Positions 6,495 to 13,682 of a stretch of DNA of 15,666 bases are shown here, one piece after another. The notes beneath the pieces are model-generated. The model saw nothing but the letters and a program-made list of their open reading frames with translations, was not told where the DNA came from and searched no databases. The stretch is from positions 1 through 15,666 of the forward strand of contig DBOG01000004.1 in assembly GCA_002299915.1 (NCBI GenBank), read 5' to 3'. Source of the DNA: Proteobacteria bacterium UBA652. Its GTDB lineage: Bacteria; Pseudomonadota; Gammaproteobacteria; Nitrosococcales; Methylophagaceae. Numbering within the stretch: the stretch's first letter is position 1; the number at the start of each line of letters is the position of its first letter. A program made the translations under genes and the position numbers.

Positions 6495-6518
6495 AAAGCC
6501 AGTCAATTGACTGGCTTT
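6495..6518. terminator. Bidirectional rho-independent terminator
   Basis: A perfectly self-complementary 24-base stretch with core GCCAGTC/GACTGGC around AATT lies three bases after the DUF2063 stop. T-rich sequence follows on the plus strand, and seven A residues (6491-6497) give a T-run on the minus strand. It can end both the MNIO operon and the eda transcript, and looks stronger for eda. Confidence 0.9.
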
Positions 6519-6540
6519 CCTTTTCAAATTAGGCCGCTAT

Positions 6541-7173
6541 TTAGCTGGTCGCCAACTTAATCGCTTCCGCAGATAAGCGAGTAATTTCATCCCAATTTTC
6601 AGCATCAACAAGATTCGCTGCACACATCCATGAACCACCAACACACGCTACGTTAGGTAAGCTGTAATAGTCTTTTACATTCTTCTGATTCACACCGCCT
6701 GTTGGGCAGAAGGTGATTTGTGGAATCGGCGCACCGATTGATTTCAGCATCGGAATACCACCTGCTGCTTCGGCAGGGAAGAATTTCATTTCTGTGATGC
6801 CTTTTTCTAATAAACGCATCGCATCGCTTGGATTAGCAATCCCTGGCAATAAAGGTACGCCCGTTGCCAATGCCGCATCAATCATTTTATCCGTTGTGCC
6901 TGGGCTAACGATAAATTCAGATCCTGCTGCAATCGCTTTATTGAGTGTTTCAATATTGATAATCGTACCTGCACCCACGATCGCATCAGGCACTTCTGCT
7001 TTAATGCGTGTAATCGATTCTAATGCTGCATCGGTACGCAAAGTGATTTCTAGTGTTGTGATCCCACCCGCAACCAACGCTTTCGCTAATGGCACCGCAT
7101 GCGCAACATTATTAATCACCATCACCGGTACAATTGGCGATCCATTCATTATTTCTTTAATTGTTTTGCTCAT
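6541..7173 (-). CDS. eda: KDPG aldolase (2-dehydro-3-deoxy-6-phosphogluconate aldolase)
   Basis: This enzyme splits 2-keto-3-deoxy-6-phosphogluconate into pyruvate and glyceraldehyde 3-phosphate, the last specific step of the Entner-Doudoroff pathway. It is cytosolic, a class I aldolase and usually trimeric. Family landmarks are PVMVI at the N-terminus, GITTLEITLRT with the catalytic Glu42, GAGTI, FIVSPG, LLPGIANPSDAM, MKFFPAEAAGG with the Schiff-base Lys130, and FCPTGGVN. The length of 210 is normal. The ATG at 7173 has an AAGAGA site about seven bases upstream. It lies 188 bases downstream of edd on the same strand, with a long hairpin element between them. The terminator at 6495-6518 closes the transcript. 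Confidence 0.97.
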   Translation of the reverse strand: MSKTIKEIMNGSPIVPVMVINNVAHAVPLAKALVAGGITTLEITLRTDAALESITRIKAEVPDAIVGAGTIINIETLNKAIAAGSEFIVSPGTTDKMIDAALATGVPLLPGIANPSDAMRLLEKGITEMKFFPAEAAGGIPMLKSIGAPIPQITFCPTGGVNQKNVKDYYSLPNVACVGGSWMCAANLVDAENWDEITRLSAEAIKLATS

Positions 7174-7217
7174 TTTTTTATCTCTTTTTAAAAATAATTA
7201 TTGGTAAATATTATGAT

Positions 7218-7362
7218 AATTTAGTGTCCAGAATATTTATATTTTGGCCTGGGGCAAGGCACTTTTGCACGGAGAATGGGCGCATATGTTAAATATGTAA
7301 CCATTCGAGTACAAAAGCAACGCCACCATAGGTTAAAAGATGAATATTCTGGTCGCTAAATT
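7218..7362. repeat. Long palindromic (MITE-like) hairpin element between edd and eda
   Basis: The arm AATTTAGTGTCCAGAATATT (7218-7237) pairs with 7343-7362 over 20 positions, with one T-T mismatch and one G-T pair. Inside, further complementary blocks continue the same rod: TTTTGGCCT with AGGTTAAAA, CTTTTG with CAAAAG, GAATGG with CCATTC, and a tip CATAT/ATATG. The whole 145 bases can fold as one imperfect hairpin, as in miniature palindromic repeats. Several wobble pairs (GG opposite TT) hold only in plus-strand RNA, so the fold is better on the strand opposite to edd-eda. The right arm touches the edd stop codon. It contains no reading frame. Confidence 0.6.
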
Positions 7363-9191
7363 TAAATTTCGTCGTTGTTGAACATATTAATCGCGCCCGT
7401 TTCGGCAGATGACACACCCCGACGGAAGCTATCAAACAATTCACGCCCCATCCCATAGTGGTGTTCTATACTGCCTTTAATACACTGGGTACGGTTCTCA
7501 AATGTATCCGTATCAATTTGAATATTCAAGCGCCCTGTTTGGGTGTTTAAATGAATCATATCACCCGTGCGAACACGTGTTAATGGGCCACCTACTTCAC
7601 ACTCTGGACACATATGAATTGCAGAAGGTACTTTACCTGACGCACCCGACATCCGGCCGTCCGTCACAATTGCAACCTTGAAACCTTTATCTTGCAGCGA
7701 ACCTAGCAATGGTGTCAATTTATGCAATTCAGGCATCCCATTGGCCTTCGGTCCTTGGAAACGCAACACCACAATCAAATCTTTTTCCATTTCACCGCGC
7801 TTGAAGGCTTCAACCACATCATCTTGGTCATCAAACACCATTGCAGGTGCTTCCACCACTTGATGCTCTTCTGCTACAGCAGAAATTTTAGACATGCCCC
7901 GGCCTAAATTACCGTGGATCAAATGCAAGCCACCGCTGCTCGAAAACGGTTTTTTGATTGTGCCAATCACACTTGTATCCAGCGAGTTTCCAGGCCCTTC
8001 TTCCCAGATCAATTTACCATCAACAAGCTTGGGCTCTTGGGTGTAACTGTTCATACCGCGGGTAGGCGCAACGGTCATAATATCTTCATGCAATAAACCA
8101 TGCGCCAGCAATTCACCAATCAACACGCCCATACCACCAGCCGCTTGGAAATGATTAATATCTGCTTCACCATTTGGATAAATCCGCGTTAATAACGGGA
8201 TAATACGGGTTAACTTGTCAAAATCATCCCAGTTAATAATAATCCCTGCGGCGCGCGCAATGGCAATTAAATGCATGGTGTGATTGGTTGAACCACCCGT
8301 TGCCATCAAGCCAATAACGGCATTTAGGATGGCTTTTTCGTCAATCATATAGCCCATAGGACGGAAATCATCGCCCATCGCCGTATATTTCAATACTTGC
8401 TCGGTCGCATTTTCTGTTAATGCTTGCCGCAACGGGGTGCCGGGGTTAATAAATGAACTGCCGGGGGTGTGTAAGCCCATCATTTCAACCATCATTTGGT
8501 TACTATTTGCCGTGCCGTAGAAGGTACACGTTCCTGCACTATGATAAGACTCTGATTCAGCTTTTAACAAGGCATCACGCCCCACTTTTCCTTCGGCATA
8601 AAGCTGACGGATCCGCACTTTTTCTTTATTCTGCAAGCCACTTGGCATGGGGCCACCTGGTACGAATACAGAAGGCAAATGACCAAAACTCAAGGCCGAA
8701 ATCAATAATCCAGGGACGATTTTATCGCAGATCCCCAAAAACATCGCCGCATCAAACATATTGTGGCTCAACCCAATGGCAGACGACATCGCAATCACAT
8801 CACGGCTAAACAAAGACAACTCCATACCCGGCTGGCCTTGTGTCACCCCATCACACATCGCCGGCACGCCACCTGCAAATTGCGCAATGCCGCCCACCTT
8901 ACTCGCTGCAGCTTTAATAATATCGGGATAATCTTTATAGGGTTGATGTGCTGACAGCATGTCATTATAGGATGAAATAATCCCAATATTGGCTTTCACA
9001 CTCGCTGATAAATCGGCTTTATCGCTCGGACCACAAGCAGCAAACCCATGCACTAAATTACCACAGGCTAATTGGGCGCGATACACCTCTGAATCAATCG
9101 CAGAATCCACCCGTGCTAAATAGGTTGCACGCGTTTTTTTACTGCGGTCAATAACATCAGTTGTCACTTGCTCTAATACAGGATGAACCAT
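7362..9191 (-). CDS. edd: 6-phosphogluconate dehydratase
   Basis: This enzyme dehydrates 6-phosphogluconate to KDPG, the committed step of the Entner-Doudoroff pathway. It belongs to the IlvD/Edd family of iron-sulfur dehydratases. Cluster-binding cysteines are visible in AMCDGVTQG (C113), FLGICDKIVPG (C155) and SAGTCTFYGTANS (C222). Other marks are NDMLSAHQPYKDYP, FVPGGPMPSG, LMATGGSTNHTMHL and the C-terminal VTDGRMSGASGKVPSAIH. NSYTQEPKLVDG is typical of Edd rather than IlvD. The length of 609 is usual. The ATG at 9191 has a GGAGAG about nine bases upstream. eda follows on the same strand; genes for glucose-6-phosphate oxidation are not in the window. Confidence 0.97.
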   Translation of the reverse strand: MVHPVLEQVTTDVIDRSKKTRATYLARVDSAIDSEVYRAQLACGNLVHGFAACGPSDKADLSASVKANIGIISSYNDMLSAHQPYKDYPDIIKAAASKVGGIAQFAGGVPAMCDGVTQGQPGMELSLFSRDVIAMSSAIGLSHNMFDAAMFLGICDKIVPGLLISALSFGHLPSVFVPGGPMPSGLQNKEKVRIRQLYAEGKVGRDALLKAESESYHSAGTCTFYGTANSNQMMVEMMGLHTPGSSFINPGTPLRQALTENATEQVLKYTAMGDDFRPMGYMIDEKAILNAVIGLMATGGSTNHTMHLIAIARAAGIIINWDDFDKLTRIIPLLTRIYPNGEADINHFQAAGGMGVLIGELLAHGLLHEDIMTVAPTRGMNSYTQEPKLVDGKLIWEEGPGNSLDTSVIGTIKKPFSSSGGLHLIHGNLGRGMSKISAVAEEHQVVEAPAMVFDDQDDVVEAFKRGEMEKDLIVVLRFQGPKANGMPELHKLTPLLGSLQDKGFKVAIVTDGRMSGASGKVPSAIHMCPECEVGGPLTRVRTGDMIHLNTQTGRLNIQIDTDTFENRTQCIKGSIEHHYGMGRELFDSFRRGVSSAETGAINMFNNDEI

Positions 9192-9245
9192 CGTGGTCGT
9201 CTCTCCGGAAACTTTAATTTACTGCTAAATTTACATGGGTTTATA

Positions 9246-9263
9246 GCATGCCTTTCCGCATGC
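9246..9263. promoter_or_regulatory. Repeated GCATGC sites upstream of edd, possible operator
   Basis: Two palindromic GCATGC hexamers (9246-9251 and 9258-9263) are separated by six bases, so they repeat at 12 bp and can also pair with each other. They lie just upstream of a TATAAA-like -10 (9240-9245, minus) of edd. No good -35 is seen, so an activator or repressor site is conceivable. Low confidence. Confidence 0.25.
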
Positions 9264-9332
9264 CGGTAGACCCTACATGTTACCACATTAGCTGTAAAAA
9301 CGCACTCTAAACTTCAGCTCTATATAATAACC

Positions 9333-10469
9333 CTAACCGCCGGATATATTCATTACCCATGCAAAAACAATAACTTGTGGAACCGTGATCAAGGGTAAAA
9401 ACAAGGAGATCTTCCAAGACTTTGTGGTTTCTTTTAGAGACATTATTTCAGTGTAATCCGTCGCTACGCCTGTCATTAAAAAAGCAAAACTATTGCCTGG
9501 TGCTTGTGCTCGTGTCAGTAAATCAGCAGCAATCGGGGTTGAACCCTCAGAGCAAATTTCTAATATCGTTGCGACCACCAAGGTCATCCCTAATCCTATT
9601 AAGGTCGCGCCAAAATAAGTTTGGAAATGGTCAATAGACACAAAGGTACGAATAGCCGCGGCCAGTAATACACCCAACAACAACCAACGCACAATCATCC
9701 GAGAATCTTTCAACCCTTCCCATAACATGCCCCTCCACCACGTTAAATCAAACCTTGCTGCTTGCCAACGTGATGTGGCTTCTGGCCAAAATTTAAAGCC
9801 ATCCATATCAACAATATTTGGATTTTCGGGTAGGCGTCCTGTCCGTACTAATAAGTTGAAAACTAAGCCGCTCACGATACCAATAAACATCGAGCAAACA
9901 ACAAACAATAATGTCCACTGCCAGCCAATTAAGGCAATCAAAATAACAGTAAGTGATAATGAATTCCATGGGCTGGCGATCAAAAACGCCATCACTTGAC
10001 CTAAGCTTGCACCGCGTTGATATAAGCGCATGGACACTAGCAAAATACCATGGCTACATAAATCCAATAGCACGCCTGCAAATGTCGCCCGTACAATCCC
10101 ACCAGCGCTATCGCCACGCCCTAACACACCCGATACAAATTCACGCGGCACCCGCCCCAATACACCGACAAAAAACATGCCCAGCGCCAAGCCAATCCAC
10201 ATGCTATCCATCAGGCTCCGTACGGCTGATGTCATATCAGCTAAGGCACCGCTAATAGGTAAACCAGATAGATCGATCAAATATGCAATACTGACTAAAA
10301 CCAACGTGCCCCAGAGCAGCCAATCAAACCGGCGTTTTGCCACCAGATCATCTGTATCACAACAACTACTGCCGACAACTACAGCCTCCGTCAGCGCCGC
10401 TGATTCACCGCTACAACAATTCTCTGGCTCAACCGGTTTAGGCGCTTCTGGTGGGCAACATGATGCCAT
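9333..10469 (-). CDS. ArsP/DUF318-type permease with cysteine-rich N-terminal tail
   Basis: This is an inner-membrane permease of the DUF318/ArsP family (PF03773). The best-known member exports trivalent methylarsenicals; the substrate here is not evident. About eight to ten hydrophobic segments are visible, with the family-like motifs LLDLCSHGILLVSMRLYQRG, MAFLIASPWNSLSLT and, in the second half, EICSEGSTPIAADLL. Both membrane-region motifs contain a cysteine. The soluble first 50 residues carry three Cys-Cys pairs (4-5, 18-19, 36-37) in a Pro/Glu-rich linker, suggesting metal or metalloid capture. I chose ATG 10469 because GGAG lies nine bases upstream and it starts one base after the MOSC stop; the TTG at 10484 would overlap that site. 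It is last in the DUF1415-MOSC-permease operon. Confidence 0.85.
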   Translation of the reverse strand: MASCCPPEAPKPVEPENCCSGESAALTEAVVVGSSCCDTDDLVAKRRFDWLLWGTLVLVSIAYLIDLSGLPISGALADMTSAVRSLMDSMWIGLALGMFFVGVLGRVPREFVSGVLGRGDSAGGIVRATFAGVLLDLCSHGILLVSMRLYQRGASLGQVMAFLIASPWNSLSLTVILIALIGWQWTLLFVVCSMFIGIVSGLVFNLLVRTGRLPENPNIVDMDGFKFWPEATSRWQAARFDLTWWRGMLWEGLKDSRMIVRWLLLGVLLAAAIRTFVSIDHFQTYFGATLIGLGMTLVVATILEICSEGSTPIAADLLTRAQAPGNSFAFLMTGVATDYTEIMSLKETTKSWKISLFLPLITVPQVIVFAWVMNISGG

Positions 10470-10470
10470 C

Positions 10471-10938
10471 TTATTTCTCTCCAACGCGATCTAACAGATG
10501 AATATCGCCATCCGATAACACCTGCGCCCGCAAACCACCCCGATGTAATAAATGCGTCATCACTTCATCACTTAATATCTTCGCCAAATAGCCACATGGT
10601 TCACACAACTTAATCCCTTTCATTTTAACTGTACCAATATAAAATTCTCTACCGACTAAATCATTCAACCGAATATGTTCCGTTACGATATTCCGCCGCA
10701 GCTCTGCCGCCGTATAATCAAGGCCCGTTGTGAGATTAAATTGTACAATCTCCTCTTGCTCAATTAATGATACTTCAAGCGCAGGGGAACCCGGATGTTT
10801 GTTTGAAAAGGCCCCCACGCCCGCATGGTATCGATCTCCCACAATTCCCTTTCCTACTTCAAGCTTAGCGGATGCGATTGAATGTAATGCACCGCCTGAT
10901 TTATCCGTAATCAAAATATCTTTTACTTCGCCCGTCAT
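10471..10938 (-). CDS. MOSC domain-containing protein
   Basis: MOSC domains bind molybdenum cofactor or handle sulfur in proteins such as MOCS3-type sulfurases and YiiM; the specific role here is unknown. The 155 residues hold one compact domain: VGKGIVGDRYHAGVGAFSN near the start, VSLIEQEEI, then LRRNIVTEHIRLNDLVGREFYIG, the LCEPCGYL pair of cysteines (one is likely the MOSC cysteine) and HRGGLRAQVLSDG. The ATG at 10938 directly follows the DUF1415 stop (TAAATG) and has GAGGAG six bases upstream. It overlaps no other gene and leads into the permease. The operon context with a Cys-rich permease suggests a link to sulfur or metal chemistry, but that is inference. Confidence 0.9.
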   Translation of the reverse strand: MTGEVKDILITDKSGGALHSIASAKLEVGKGIVGDRYHAGVGAFSNKHPGSPALEVSLIEQEEIVQFNLTTGLDYTAAELRRNIVTEHIRLNDLVGREFYIGTVKMKGIKLCEPCGYLAKILSDEVMTHLLHRGGLRAQVLSDGDIHLLDRVGEK

Positions 10939-11526
10939 TTATTTCTCCTCAAAACACACTGCCAGCAACCGCTGTATTTTATCCGCGCCCAGTGTCCGTA
11001 ATAAGCCTATATTTCGGTCCGGGATCTTATCCGCATTAGGATAATGTGTAATTGCATCCGCCAAACTCACTTCCCGAATCAAGTGTAATAAGGGATAAGG
11101 CGAACGATTGGTATAATTCTCAACATCATCAAGATCCGTGTCTGCAAACTGATAATTAGGATGAAAGCTGGCAATTTGGATAATGCCATCACGTTCCATC
11201 TCGATCAATAGACCATCGGCAAGATCTAAAAATTCATTGTATTCATAAAAATCTCGCAAAACACTCGGATGAATCAACAAGGTGGTTTCAATTTTATCAT
11301 CTTGTTCGAGAATATTCAGTTCTGTTTGTAATGCTGCAAGAAGCGCTTCTTCTGTTGCCGCTTCTGTCACCACAAATCGTATGCGGTCATTGATCAATTC
11401 CCGCTTAGCAAATGGGCACAGATTCAGTCCAACCACTACCATCTCCACCCACTGTGTTACCGACTTAATAATCTGCGCCTGCTCCAAAAAAAATCCTCTT
11501 CCCGTGTTCAATTGCGTATGATCCAT
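10939..11526 (-). CDS. DUF1415 family protein
   Basis: This is a conserved proteobacterial protein of unknown function. Family landmarks are WVEMVVVGLNLCPFAKREL (Cys near residue 37), the central ETTLLIHPSVLRDFYEYNEFLD, GIIQIASFHPNYQFADT, the highly conserved DVENYTNRSPYPLLHLIRE and RNIGLLRTLG. The conserved LCPFAK stretch suggests a functional cysteine. The length of 195 is normal. ATG 11526 lacks a good ribosome binding site, while a TTG at 11487 (giving MEQAQIIK) has AGAGGA six bases upstream; that start would also remove the overlap with the divergent trmB. It is the first gene of the operon with MOSC and the permease. Confidence 0.9.
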   Translation of the reverse strand: MDHTQLNTGRGFFLEQAQIIKSVTQWVEMVVVGLNLCPFAKRELINDRIRFVVTEAATEEALLAALQTELNILEQDDKIETTLLIHPSVLRDFYEYNEFLDLADGLLIEMERDGIIQIASFHPNYQFADTDLDDVENYTNRSPYPLLHLIREVSLADAITHYPNADKIPDRNIGLLRTLGADKIQRLLAVCFEEK

Positions 11527-12243
11527 ACACGCTATTTTACACCAAGAGATATAATCCTTTTGAATGACCTTAAACCTTTACGCACCATTCGCAGTTTCGT
11601 TAAACGCGAAGGTCGGCTAACCAACGCACAGCAGCGTGCTTTAGACACCTTATGGGCTGATTTTGGTGTTAATGAAGGTGCGCCTATTGATTTAAATGTT
11701 TTATTTGATCGCGATGCCCCGAAAGTACTTGAGATTGGGTTTGGCAATGGCGCCTCCTTAGCTGAAACGGCATTAGCGCACCCAGAGCAGGATTATTTAG
11801 GGGTCGAGGTTCACCGCCCTGGCGTGGGTCATTTACTCAATCTTATCCAACAGCATCAGATTAAAAACTTACGCGTCGCCTGCATGGATGCGGTTGAATT
11901 ATTAAGCCAACAAATTGCGGATAATGCGCTGAATCGCGTCCAACTCTATTTCCCTGATCCTTGGCATAAGAAAAAGCATCATAAACGGCGGATCATCCAA
12001 GCTAAATTTGTCGCGCTATTGGCTGAAAAGATCACCTCTGGCGGATATTTCCATTTGGCGACTGACTGGGAACATTATGCACAGCATATGCTGGTAGATG
12101 TCTCTGAAAATAAAGACTTTCGAAATTGTGCTACTGACGGTCAATTCATTCCCCGCCCTGACTATCGACCCTTCACTAAATTTGAACAACGCGGCCACCG
12201 CTTAGGTCACGGGGTATGGGATCTGCTCTTCCAACGCGTATAA
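11518..12243 (+). CDS. trmB: tRNA (guanine-N7-)-methyltransferase
   Basis: TrmB methylates G46 of tRNA at N7 using S-adenosylmethionine. SAM-binding motif I is VLEIGFGNGASLAE, followed by YLGVEVHRPGVGHLL. The family-specific LYFPDPWHKKKHHKRRI contributes catalysis and tRNA contact, and RPDYRPFTKFEQRGHRLGHGVWDLLF is the conserved C-terminus. The N-terminal RTIRSFVKREGRLT is also typical. The start is uncertain: TTG 11512 and ATG 11518 overlap the divergent DUF1415 gene and have no clear ribosome binding site, while TTG 11560 gives MNDLKPLRTIRSFV. The last would fit if DUF1415 also starts later. It reads away from DUF1415, and no other tRNA gene is nearby. Confidence 0.94.
   Translation: MIHTRYFTPRDIILLNDLKPLRTIRSFVKREGRLTNAQQRALDTLWADFGVNEGAPIDLNVLFDRDAPKVLEIGFGNGASLAETALAHPEQDYLGVEVHRPGVGHLLNLIQQHQIKNLRVACMDAVELLSQQIADNALNRVQLYFPDPWHKKKHHKRRIIQAKFVALLAEKITSGGYFHLATDWEHYAQHMLVDVSENKDFRNCATDGQFIPRPDYRPFTKFEQRGHRLGHGVWDLLFQRV
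11550..11555 (+). promoter_or_regulatory. TATAAT hexamer near the trmB start
   Basis: A perfect -10 sequence lies within the 5' end of the longer trmB reading frames and just before TTG 11560. There is no good -35 at 16-18 bp. If it is a promoter, transcription would begin at or after TTG 11560, making translation from it leaderless or moving the start downstream. Confidence 0.2.
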
Positions 12244-12343
12244 AACAATTAAAAGGCTTGCACCTTTCCGATGCATACGTTACTTTTATCTTTTATGTCA
12301 TTTTCATGGCACCTTAAGTTAGATGAGTTTGGAGAGAGATTCG

Positions 12344-13660
12344 ATGACAAAGCAAATTAAAAGAAGTGCATTACTGATTGGCGGTATCGCCACAGTAACA
12401 ATATTCAGCGCACTCACATTCAGTGCAAATAGTTATGCAGCAGGTTATGCTGTTGCCGAGCAAAGCGTTACCGGTTTAGGTCGCGCTTTTGCAGGGGGCG
12501 CCGCTATCGCTGAAGATGCCAGCACAGTTTTCTATAACCCCGCAGGGCTAACCCAATTAACCAATAGCCAAATCAACCAAGCCATCAATGCCATTTTTCC
12601 CCGTGCTGATTTTGATGATGAAGGTTCAGCTGTGCCCAATTTTGGTGGTGCGGGTGGCTTCTCTGGCCAAGCGTTAACGGGTGGTGGCGATACAACCGAT
12701 TCAATCGGTATCGTACCTAATCTATATTTAGCCCATCGCTTAAGTGATCGTGCGGTAGTTGGCCTCGGTGTGAACGCACCGTTTGGTTTGGTCACTGAAT
12801 ATGATAGTGATTGGGTTGGCCGCTATCATGCCATCAAATCTGATTTACTCACTGTTAATATTAATCCCAGCATTGGCTTTAAAGTGAATGATAAATGGTC
12901 GATTGGTGCAGGGTTCAATGCACAATATATTGATTTAGAACTCACCCAAGCAGCCGATTTAGGTGCCCGCGCTGGCTTTCCACAAGCCGCAGATGGCAAG
13001 GTTAAACTTACTGCAGATGATTGGAGCTATGGCTATAACCTAGGGGCCACTTTCCAAGCAACTGAATATACCCGTTGGGGCTTAGCCTATCGGTCAAAAA
13101 TATCACACCATCTCACGGGTGATGGCAAATTAACCTCCGCAGCAGGCGCATTAGTCACCAAAGAAAAAATCTCTGGTGATGTCTCAGTGCCTGAATCGCT
13201 ATCACTTGCGATGCATCATCAAGCAAGCGATAAACTCGCTATTATTGCCGATGCCACCTGGGTTCGCTGGAGCCGGTTTGAAGAACTCAAAATTGAATCC
13301 GCGGGTATTCTCAACAGCACCAAACCAGAAGAGTGGGAAAACTCCATGCGCTATGGTCTTGGTGCGATTTACCAACATAGCCCCAAATGGACCTTCCGTG
13401 TAGGCTATGCTTACGAAGAAACGCCCGTGCCCAATCCTGAACACCGTACTGCTCGTATCCCAGACAATACCCGTAACTGGATCGCGGTGGGTGCCAGCTA
13501 TCAAATGAGCAAACACCTTATATTAGATGCCGGCTATAGCCATGTATTTGTTAAAAATCCAGACATCAATGAAACCGATCATAATGGCTACACACTGAAA
13601 GGTAAATATGATGCGGATACAGACATTTTAGGCATACAAATGCGCTGGGAATTTCTATAA
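12344..13660 (+). CDS. FadL/OMPP1/TodX family outer membrane transport protein
   Basis: This is an outer-membrane beta-barrel of the FadL family, whose members admit long-chain fatty acids or other hydrophobic molecules by lateral diffusion. Residues 1-32 look like a signal peptide (MTKQIKRSALLIGG..., cleavage after SYA). The mature start AGYAVAEQSVTGLGRAFAGG and AEDASTVFYNPAGLTQL form the N-terminal hatch region with the family's NPAG motif. GLGVNAPFGLVTEYDSDWVGRYHA is another family mark. The length is 438. ATG 12344 was chosen because GGAGAG lies seven bases upstream; ATG 12323 would include that site. The last residue is Leu after Phe, unlike the usual terminal aromatic. An acyl-CoA synthetase follows 22 bases later, which supports fatty acid uptake. 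Confidence 0.92.
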   Translation: MTKQIKRSALLIGGIATVTIFSALTFSANSYAAGYAVAEQSVTGLGRAFAGGAAIAEDASTVFYNPAGLTQLTNSQINQAINAIFPRADFDDEGSAVPNFGGAGGFSGQALTGGGDTTDSIGIVPNLYLAHRLSDRAVVGLGVNAPFGLVTEYDSDWVGRYHAIKSDLLTVNINPSIGFKVNDKWSIGAGFNAQYIDLELTQAADLGARAGFPQAADGKVKLTADDWSYGYNLGATFQATEYTRWGLAYRSKISHHLTGDGKLTSAAGALVTKEKISGDVSVPESLSLAMHHQASDKLAIIADATWVRWSRFEELKIESAGILNSTKPEEWENSMRYGLGAIYQHSPKWTFRVGYAYEETPVPNPEHRTARIPDNTRNWIAVGASYQMSKHLILDAGYSHVFVKNPDINETDHNGYTLKGKYDADTDILGIQMRWEFL

Positions 13661-13682
13661 TCAAGTAGATTTGGAGCGGGTA

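Noticed and set aside
6495..6518. Operator function for the palindrome after the DUF2063 gene
   Set aside because: Its place between convergent stops and the flanking A- and T-runs fit a terminator better.
6713..7207. 164-residue reading frame antisense to eda
   Set aside because: It lies opposite a clear eda gene, has no family resemblance and low-complexity hydrophobic content typical of a shadow frame.
8453..8954. Overlapping plus-strand frames inside edd
   Set aside because: They are antisense to conserved Edd motifs and show no domain.
9192..9332. HexR-type operator upstream of edd
   Set aside because: Only a short TAAATTTA palindrome is present; it does not match the longer TGTAATTAAATTACA-like HexR site well enough.
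10030..10494. 154-residue reading frame antisense to the permease
   Set aside because: It is the mirror of a membrane protein gene with a proven family fit; composition is unusual and no start signal is visible.
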